A DNA stretch of 64,000 bases from contig NGBS01000905.1 of NCBI GenBank assembly GCA_002245135.1, forward strand, positions 1 to 64,000, written 5' to 3'. A program made the translations under genes and the position numbers. Positions 56,699 through 64,000 of this stretch are shown piece after piece. Under the pieces are notes generated by a model that was given only the letters and a program-made list of their open reading frames with translations, was not told the origin of the DNA and searched no databases. This DNA is from Proteromonas lacertae. Lineage: Eukaryota > Sar > Bigyra > Opalinata > Proteromonadidae. The number at the start of each line of letters is the position of its first letter. The stretch's first letter is position 1.

Positions 56699-59600
56699 CT
56701 AATTATTGTATCCATAAGGAACTGTTTCATAATCATCCTCAAAGTATCTTTTATCATCAAAATATGTAAGTCCTATCTTTTCTTCATAAGCAGTATAGAT
56801 ATGATGATTTCTACTTCTAATATGATTAATACCAAACTTCTGTTTAGAAACATATCCATCAACCATTTCAGTATAATCATCTCCTGTCATCTTACTTGCT
56901 ATAGCTGTTATTAATCCTTTACATCTATTGGAGGATTTGAGTGTACCATCATTAACACATTCCTTTTCATAATAATAACATTTGGATTTCAATCCTCTAA
57001 ACTTAGTAATGACATAGAATTTCTTACCATCCTGTTCCTCAAACTTGAGTTTATTTAATGTTCCTGGTTTACATGATAATGAATCCCATTTGTAGTAATT
57101 ACTGAAAGGAGGCATATTCAGATTACTTCCATCTATATATTTTTGAAGATGATTGAAATTCCAATAAATATCTTTAGTCTTTACAGAAAAGAGGAGACTG
57201 TCAGTATCTGTCATTAAGAGTCTAACATCTTCTGGTGAATTGTAATGTAATACTCCATCATACCAATACTGTTGCATTAATAATTTAGAAAGAGCAAGGA
57301 TTGTCATACCTATCTGAATAGGTTTATTAATTTTGAACATCTTTTTATGATAATGTACTAATCTCAAATCTCCGTGAATAGTATCTATCTTATCAAACCA
57401 AGGATCTCTAATAGCTTTTCTTGCTTGATTTTCTGACACTACTAATTTGATACTTCTCCTCTTATCAACTCTTTCTAAAGTTTTTCCATAAAGTGAATTA
57501 AGTAATTTCTTCATAATATTAGCAGTAGATGTTTGATGCATTTCCTTCGCATGAACTCTCATATCCTTTAATTGATCAATATGTTTAGACATATGTTTAC
57601 TTTCCAAGAATGTTAGTACTTTATATACTTTTGTTACTCTATATCCATGATCAACTGCAAATTTGAGATTCTGATAATGGATGACATAATGTTCCTTAGG
57701 CAATAAATCAGTAACTAACTTTTCAGAGGAAACATATTTATGAACATCAGGATTTTTCTGATCATCCTCTTTTTGAGAGTATAATACTTCTAATTTTTCT
57801 TTTTGTATATCTGACAATTCATCATAGCTAATCTTTCTTCTTGAAGGTAGAATAGGATATTCTCTTAAATATTCCTTATAATAGGAAATAGGTTCAATAT
57901 CCACTTCTAACATATATCCTGTAGTTTCAAAGGAATCATTCTTATCATAGAATTTAGTAGAATCTAATATCTCATGAAGTTTAGGACAACCAGGATCTTC
58001 ATAACAATAAAGATGATAATTCCTTATAGGAAGTTTACATAAATACATTACTGAAGGATATAAGGAATTCATATCCTGATAAACAATAAACTTTGAAGGT
58101 TTCTTTGGATCATAATCCTTCATATAGAAATTATTAGCATCTTCTTTCCTCTTTCCTATATAGGATAATCCTCCATATAATCCATTAAGGATGAAATCAT
58201 ATATTTCAGGTTCATGAATTAACTCTATCTTAACTGAACTTTCTTTCAAGAACAAATCCAAGGATAAACTAGGAATTGATACATACCAACAAGGATCAAT
58301 ATGAAAGTGATTAAAGATGTTTTGTCTAAAATCCTCAAATACTGAACATAGGATATCAACATCAATACTTAAATAGAAATTACAATATTCTCCTATAGAA
58401 GCTTTTCCTTCAAACAAAATGTTATTCACTTCCATTGCAAACTTATATTCATCTTCTGTTATTGTTGAATTGGATAAACTTGAATAGAAATCCTGAATCT
58501 TCAAATCCTTTAAATTGATTATCATATTTTTCCAAACAATCTACATATTCATAAGGAAAGAAGTTTTTCTGAAGAAGATACTTATCAATAATTTCCTCAT
58601 CTAATTCAGGAAAGTTATCATAAATGACTTTAAACTTTTCCTTTTTACAATTTAACTCTAAAGCTGTTATCTTTAAATCCTCTGTTAAACTAGATAATTT
58701 TTCAGAAAGGAATTGGTATGAATCAATGAACATTAATCTATCAAAGAATATAGCTTTATAGTTTTCATCAGTAGAAGGAAGGATATCCAAATTTAAACCA
58801 GTCTGTTTAGCAATTTCTGCAAGTTCTCTAATGATGAAATGCTGGTCATATCTCATAGCGTTATGACCAATTATAGGAATCTTGTATCCTTTTACTTTAA
58901 TTGATAAGTTCTCTTTAGAATGAATTGAAGCAATGTACTTTCCAGTGAAATGATTATGATGGAGGACTTTTGGATCAAAAGGAGTAAAAGGTTTATTACA
59001 AAAATCACAAACTGTTTTACTCATATGAATAGCTAAATCTTCCTCATTTTGATCCCAATCTTTAGGATATAAGTTTATTATATTATATAAGTGTTTTACA
59101 TCTTTATATACTGTCATGATATCCTCCATAAATTCTTTTTCTAAATTTTCATCTTCGGATATCTTCACATTCATAATAGTTGTAGGTTTAATTTGAGGAA
59201 TTTTACTTTCAATATATAAACAATATGATTTTAACTTATGTTCATTTTTGAAGGATCTTAATGTTTTTGTATTTTCCTTAGAATTATCAATAGGGACAAT
59301 GTATGCTTCTGTATCGTAATAAATAACAACAGGAATCATATCCTCTCTGTTAGAATGTTCAAATTTCATAAAAGCTTCCTCACTATCCTTATCAGGAAAT
59401 ATCCTTATTACATTATCAGGATTTTGACAATTTACTGTTTTGTGATTTGCAAATGATTTTGCATTATAAGTATAAAAGGGACAATAAGGACAAACCAAAG
59501 GACTTGTTTTATTCTTAAATATTACACCAAAAACTAAGCTGAATACTTGATTTAAGGATTTAATTGCACAATAATGTCCTGTAATTACTTCATCAGTAGT

Positions 59601-60663
59601 ATCATTATTATTAGGAAGGAATAATAAATTAATAACAGGATTACCAACATTCTTATCAATTATACTATATCTTAATGGAAGGATTTTAGGTTTGTCCTTT
59701 TCCTCTTCATCAATTGCAAATACATTTATATTTAAATCATAAGTTTGCTCTACTTTATCTATATCAGGATTATTAACAGGAGCTACTGGTATTGTAATAA
59801 AATCGCTACTAGGTTGTATTTGAGGTAAATGTTGCTTTTTTAAACATGAATTAATTGCTCTCCAAAAACAATCCATATTATCATTGTCCTTATTTTCACA
59901 AGGATCTAAACAATACTTATTATTAAATATATCAGGAATATGATAATTTCCTCCTGCTCCTGCCATAATTTGGTATTGATTAATATGAGTTTCCATTAAA
60001 TCCATATATTGGAATATTAAACCAGATTCTGGAGGAGAAAAGTCATCCTCATTAATAGAATGAAATAGAGGAACGCATCTTTGCTGCTACTGATGCAGGA
60101 CTATCATACTCATTTATTAAAATATTTCTTGTATTATGAAATAAGGATACTTCCTCACCTGATTCATCTTCCGAAGAAGTATAAACATACCAAAATACAA
60201 AGTATACTTTAATATTTTTCATTTCATGTGCTATTTCACTTATTCTTAAAGCAACATCTGTGTTATCAACAATGAAATTATAATAATCTTCAGGAGTAAG
60301 AAGATGAATATCCTTTAAATTAGTAACGTACTTCCTTGTTACTCCTTCGGAGGATTGTCCTTCTAATTCATACCTTTTTATTCTTTCCTCTAAATTTCCT
60401 CTTGGAGGATGAATTCTATCATCATCCATATCATCCTCTCCTCCACCAAAATACATTCCATAATCAGGATTTATAATATGTACTCGAGGATTATTATTTA
60501 AATTCCTCATATAGGAGGATTCACTTATTTTCCTTATTTTACTAGTTGCATTAATGAAATATTGGGAAGTACTATCCTCATTTTCTAACATCTTTTCTAA
60601 TAAATGAGTTTTTGCATTTAAAGCATATTTTTTCTGCTTATCAGTATTCTTCCTTTTATTCAT
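56699..60663 (-). CDS. Protein-primed DNA polymerase B of Polinton type, two frame breaks
   Basis: Three consecutive minus-strand frames (60663-60052, 60080-58449 including MDLMETH, 58525-56699) make one protein of about 1300 residues. N-terminal region: basic, with DCFWRAINSCL and a zinc-like CPYCPFYTYNAKSFANH. Exonuclease motifs: VIYYDTEAYI and GHNAMRYDQHFI. Polymerase motifs: VYQDMNSLYPSVM (motif A), LNSLYGKTLERVDKRR (motif B) and LMTDTDSLLFSV (motif C with both catalytic Asp). A C-terminal KxY-like FRGLKSK follows. All catalytic residues are kept, but one-base shifts near 60070 and near 58500 separate the parts. It replicates the linear element from protein-primed ends. The hairpin cluster lies at its 3' side. 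Confidence 0.85.
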
Positions 60664-60875
60664 GATTTTATACTTATGAAAAATTCAAAACTAAAAAGAA
60701 AACAAAAAATGAATATACTTTAAAATAATTGGTCAATTAATATAATTGGTCAAATACAAACGTATACTAAATTTTGATTGGATAATTAAAAATCTACTTA
60801 AAAATCGTTACTATTTTTATTTGCAATTTTCTTGCTATTTTTATCTATTATTAAAAACTTAACTTCTAAAAAATC

Positions 60876-61799
60876 ATGAGTTCTGGTAAAAAATACTTTA
60901 CTTCTAAAAAGTATGTAGAAGAGGAGGCTGAGGAGGATAACTCTACTATAACTAGTGATGAAGATGATTTAGAAAATTGTGAAACTGAACCAGTATCACA
61001 AAGTGAATATGAAAAGCCTTATATTAAGGATTATGAGAGATGGTGTAAGGAAAACAATGTTGATGAAATGGAAAGTAATCCTGAACCAAAATATGAAGCT
61101 GAATTAGTGAGGAAAATCATGGGTGATAAACAAATGTTAGAAATGGGAAATATTCCTAAGCTAGAATCTGCAAGAGGATTAGTGAGTGATTACCTTCCTC
61201 CTCATTTAAATAGATGGTTAACTTTCATTGGACATGTATCTGAGATGAAATTAGAAAAACCAAAAGAGGATCAGGAAGGATATTATTCTGTGAAGTTTAC
61301 TAATGTTCAAGTAGCTAGGTTTGCAGGAAAGGATTGTGATGCTAGTGAATGGATAAAGTTAAAATCCTCTTGGTTATATGATATAGCTGATTATTTGAAA
61401 ACCTCTAAACATTTGGAGCATAGTATTGAAGTTGTCCTCAATTTATACAGGATCCTCATTTGGAAGAATGATGATAGACATAATCTTGTAGGAAATGATA
61501 AAACAGTATATGAGGATTGGACTGTTATGGAGGATAAGGATGTTGTTGTTCCTGTAGTAGCTTTAAAATATACCATCAAGAATAATACATGCTTTGTTAA
61601 TTTATTCATTGATGGAGATATTATGATTGTAAGTGAGGATTATGTTAAAGAAAAAGTTAAGGATAAGGTTGAGGAAAAAGAGGAAAAGAAGTTTAGTACT
61701 CCTAAAAGAAAGAGAGAAAGGTCCTTAAGTCCTCCAGTAGTGAAGAGAAGTAACATAGGAGGATTAACCTTAAAGAAGGATCATAAGCATAAAAAGTAA
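60876..61799 (+). CDS. Polinton protein of unknown function (307 aa)
   Basis: Intact frame divergent from the polymerase gene (about 210 bp apart). The N-terminus is acidic (EEEAEEDNSTITSDEDD), the middle is a globular alpha/beta region (LNRWLTFIGHVSEM, YYSVKFTNVQVARF, VVLNLYRILIWKND), and the C-terminus is strongly basic (STPKRKRERSLSPP, KKDHKHKK). An acidic start plus a strand-rich middle is compatible with a single-strand DNA-binding or regulatory role, but I do not recognise the family. AGGAT sites are frequent here too, mostly at GAG-GAT and AAG-GAT codon junctions. Confidence 0.65.
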   Translation: MSSGKKYFTSKKYVEEEAEEDNSTITSDEDDLENCETEPVSQSEYEKPYIKDYERWCKENNVDEMESNPEPKYEAELVRKIMGDKQMLEMGNIPKLESARGLVSDYLPPHLNRWLTFIGHVSEMKLEKPKEDQEGYYSVKFTNVQVARFAGKDCDASEWIKLKSSWLYDIADYLKTSKHLEHSIEVVLNLYRILIWKNDDRHNLVGNDKTVYEDWTVMEDKDVVVPVVALKYTIKNNTCFVNLFIDGDIMIVSEDYVKEKVKDKVEEKEEKKFSTPKRKRERSLSPPVVKRSNIGGLTLKKDHKHKK

Positions 61800-61852
61800 T
61801 TAAAAAGATAATTATCATTAATTCCTTACTATATTCTTATTTTTGTTTTTCT

Positions 61853-63134
61853 ATGGATATTCCAAAAAAGACTTTACCAGAGCTATATTCACAATACAAC
61901 TATTTATCTGCTAAAGATTTCATCAATATTTGCACTCACTATGGTTATAGCGAAGATGAAGCTAAGACTTTTGCATATTCTTCTCCAAGATATCAGTTAG
62001 CATCAAAAAGAGTTCGTCCTAAAAAATTAAGGTATACTACTATTAAAGTACCAGGTACTTTTATGATTGATTTTGCATTCTTTCAAGGAAATGATGGTCC
62101 TCCATCCTTATTTATTATTAATGTAGTATCGAGGAAAGTATGGGTTTATACTTTAGCAAGTAGAAGTGGTTTAGCTTTTGCAGAAGCTTTTACAAAGTTT
62201 GTATTTCAGAATAGGGTAAAAGGAATTTTAGAAGGAGAGGAGGAATATATGATTTTCATTGCTTCTATCATTTGTGATAGAGAAGGAGTATTTATAAGTA
62301 ATGAATTTCAAAATTTCTGTAAAAAGTATAAAATAAAGATACATTATAAAGATACAGATGAGCATAATATCATGGGTATTTTAGATAGAGCAGTTAGAAC
62401 AATAAAGGATCTTATTTATTATAGAGGAAGTACATATGATCAAAAGAATTTAATAAAAACACAAGCTGATTTAAATAATTTTATCCAAATGATTGTAAAG
62501 GATTACAACAATACTCCTCATTCAGGAATTAAAGGATATACACCAAATGAAGTATATGATGATATGAGTCTACAATTGAAATTCCTCCATGAATCGAGGA
62601 ATTATAATAGAAATCTTAAAGCCAAAAAAGGATCTCCGTTTAATGTTGGAGATAAAGTAAGAGTTAAAGAAAGAGCAAAATCAAAATTAGATAAGTCTCA
62701 TAGGTATAGTGATCAAGTATATACGATAAAGAGGAAAAATCCTTTTTCATATGATATTGATGTATATGATGATGAAGGAAGAATAACTACCAAAAGATTT
62801 AAGGAGTATGAATTACTTAAATGTATCAGATACACATCCATCCTTTGCTAAACAGAATGAACAGTATTACAGAACAATAGGAAAGGAAATGCAACAGTAT
62901 ACAAGAGATCCTGATTATGTTCCTCCTGGTGTAGTTGTTAATGATGAACCTCAATTACAACCTGTTGCTGAAACAGTTCCTGTTAATCCTGCAGAACAAG
63001 CAGTGCAAGATTATAAGGATAATAATGCTGCACTTGATTTTGTTAATAAAGTTAGAAGGACAAGATCAGGAAGGATAAGTAGACCTAATCCTCTATACTC
63101 ACGAAGTATATATGGAGCAGGACATATATGGTAA
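61853..63134 (+). CDS. Polinton retroviral-type integrase, frame break near the C-terminus
   Basis: The rve catalytic core is recognisable: first Asp in TFMIDFAFF, second Asp in IICDREGVFISNEF, and exactly 35 residues later GILDRAVRTIKDL, where the usual catalytic Glu is an Asp. An SH3-like domain (NVGDKVRVKERAKSKL, YTIKRKNPFSYDIDV) follows. The main frame ends at 62851, but from about 62820 a one-base shift continues 100 codons with the Pro-rich tail and the basic RRTRSGRISRPNPLY end common in these integrases. The N-terminal helix region (LPELYSQYNYLSAKDFI) may replace a zinc finger. It inserts the element into host DNA. Either this copy has a weakened active site, or D-D-D is normal for the lineage. 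Confidence 0.8.
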
Positions 63135-63194
63135 ATTTTTATTTTTATGCTTTTTGTTTTCCCAATAAATAAAACTCATAATAAGAAATGTTAC

Positions 63195-63554
63195 TTAAAA
63201 ATTATCACCCATATAAGTGTTTCCTATTCTTAAAATTTGAGATTGTCTTGGGATATAAAAAGGTTTGCAATATGGCATACCCTTAAAACTAAAATCTTTA
63301 TGATTTACAACGCCGTTATATTGAGGTTTTTCAGAGAAGTAAATACCAGTAACATTTTTAGTATCGTTTTCTACAACTGTTAAAGTAAATACTAAGTCGT
63401 TTTTAATATACTGAAAATAAGAATCAAATCTACTTTTATATAAATCATTAGGTATTTGCCATGACATTTGTGGAGAGTTATACATGTAAAAATCAATACT
63501 ATCATAATCTGTAGATTGAAATGATACATATTGATCTGCTAATATTGTCATCAT
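63195..63554 (-). CDS. Polinton protein of unknown function (119 aa)
   Basis: Intact frame, strand-rich and aromatic (YVSFQSTDYDSIDFYMYN, LVFTLTVVENDTKNVTGIYF). Probably structural given its position at the start of the minus-strand structural block, before the packaging ATPase, but I recognise no family. It is convergent with the integrase gene, with about 60 bp between stop codons. Confidence 0.5.
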   Translation of the reverse strand: MMTILADQYVSFQSTDYDSIDFYMYNSPQMSWQIPNDLYKSRFDSYFQYIKNDLVFTLTVVENDTKNVTGIYFSEKPQYNGVVNHKDFSFKGMPYCKPFYIPRQSQILRIGNTYMGDNF

Positions 63555-63682
63555 AATAAATTATTATAAAATCTAATTGTATAGGAAACATTTTTTCTCC
63601 AGCCATATTATTACCTTTAATAATTACCATATCTATAGTAATAAACTGAGTACCAAGTTTCCAAGGAAATCCTACTTTTAAT

Positions 63683-63892
63683 TTAGTAAATAGTACATTC
63701 TCGTAAATTGTCTAATATACCATTAACAGCAGCATTGAGATCTGTTTTTTTAGCAACATTCTTAACATCCTCCTTGCTAGCCAATGTTTGAATATCAGGC
63801 ATATTAATAAGGATATCTTCTGCAGCATCTTGCACTTCCTCTCTAATTGTTTCGATTATTTTTTGAGTGTTATTTATGTTATTACCCAACAT
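63683..63892 (-). CDS. Small helical Polinton protein (69 aa)
   Basis: Short frame from MLGNNINNTQKI; helical and acidic (ETIREEVQDAAEDILINM, ASKEDVKNVAKKTDLN). It lies between the ATPase end and the 63195-63554 gene on the same strand. Family not recognised; it may be the 5' part of a longer broken gene, since another frame continues beyond 63683. Confidence 0.4.
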   Translation of the reverse strand: MLGNNINNTQKIIETIREEVQDAAEDILINMPDIQTLASKEDVKNVAKKTDLNAAVNGILDNLRECTIY

Positions 63893-63921
63893 TACAAAGA
63901 AAAATGTAAATGAATTAAAAG

Positions 63922-64000
63922 TTATTTTTCTTCCAATACTTTATCAAAATTTATCCTAAATTCGGATTTAGCTCTATCTATATAGAGGAAAGCATAAGGA
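63922..64000 (-). CDS. C-terminal end of the packaging ATPase (partial, runs off the window)
   Basis: The last 25 codons before a TAA at 63922 read PYAFLYIDRAKSEFRINF then DKVLEEK. The same FLYID...FR(V/I)NFD pattern ends the ATPase of the first element (SFLYIDLYNHKFRVNFD), so this is the same protein in the second element. Its Walker motifs lie outside the window. Confidence 0.65.
   Translation of the reverse strand, partial: PYAFLYIDRAKSEFRINFDKVLEEK

Larger units (their letters stand above)
56366..64000. mobile_element. Second Polinton/Maverick-like element, replication-integration module
   Basis: Contains protein-primed DNA polymerase B (minus), an unknown acidic/basic protein and an integrase (both plus), then small genes and the C-terminal end of a packaging ATPase (minus) at the window edge. 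That combination is diagnostic of Polintons. The left limit is set near 56366, where the AGGAT/ATCCT-dense sequence starts; no terminal inverted repeat could be tested because the other end is outside. The polymerase and integrase genes have one-base frame breaks. Gene order relative to the first element differs, and the sequence bias is absent there, so these are not two copies of one element. Confidence 0.8.

Overview
The window is nuclear DNA of a very A+T-rich eukaryote (roughly three quarters A+T). Evidence: a tRNA-Asn gene followed by an oligo-T RNA polymerase III stop, split protein genes, and eukaryote-specific products (UBR-type N-recognin E3 ligases, FAN1 nuclease, an SDHAF1-type LYR protein, protein kinases, secreted glycosidase and surface proteins). 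Introns are very short (about 26-59 nt), nearly all start GTATNN and end TAG, and can be assigned because every proposed splice keeps the reading frame. The SDHAF1-like gene implies mitochondria with succinate dehydrogenase. I cannot name the organism; a free-living or parasitic protist with very small introns fits best.

Layout. 1-~6.5 kb: part of a Polinton/Maverick-like virus-like element (packaging ATPase, double-jelly-roll major capsid, minor capsid, AT-hook protein, small ORFs), most core genes carrying single-base frameshifts, plus a small spliced gene at its right side. 6.7-7.3 kb: a 614-bp non-autonomous DNA transposon with 250-bp terminal inverted repeats and a 7-bp target duplication. 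7.5-13.2 kb (minus): a kinase-like/LRR gene with about 14 exons and a P-loop-like protein. 13.8-22.7 kb (plus): a large mucin-like type I surface protein with putative-Ig repeats, FAN1, and a glycosyltransferase. 22.8-27.4 kb (minus): UBR E3 ligase copy 1. 27.5-33.4 kb: a dynactin-p24-like protein, a multi-pass tetraspanin-like protein, an EF-hand/zinc protein and an ER hexose-6-phosphate-dehydrogenase-like gene. 33.4-41.5 kb: a tandem duplication of [glycosyltransferase minus + cysteine-repeat surface receptor plus], the first unit decayed, the second intact (1169 aa, 7 exons). 41.6-45.5 kb: tRNA-Asn, three spliced genes of unknown function, and SDHAF1. 45.6-50.2 kb (plus): UBR copy 2, inverted relative to copy 1 and sharing near-identical blocks with it. 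50.5-56.4 kb: alpha-L-fucosidase, an active Ser/Thr kinase, and a decayed second kinase-like/LRR gene. 56.4-64 kb: a second, different Polinton (protein-primed PolB, integrase, start of the structural module) whose DNA is unusually dense in AGGAT/ATCCT on both strands.

The paralogue pairs are nested symmetrically: Polinton, LRR(-), UBR(-), UBR(+), LRR(+), Polinton. That suggests a large inverted duplication or repeated inverted exchange with gene conversion. Many small genes, and the true ends of larger ones, appear only after splicing the short introns. Exon coordinates are given in the entries so they can be re-checked.
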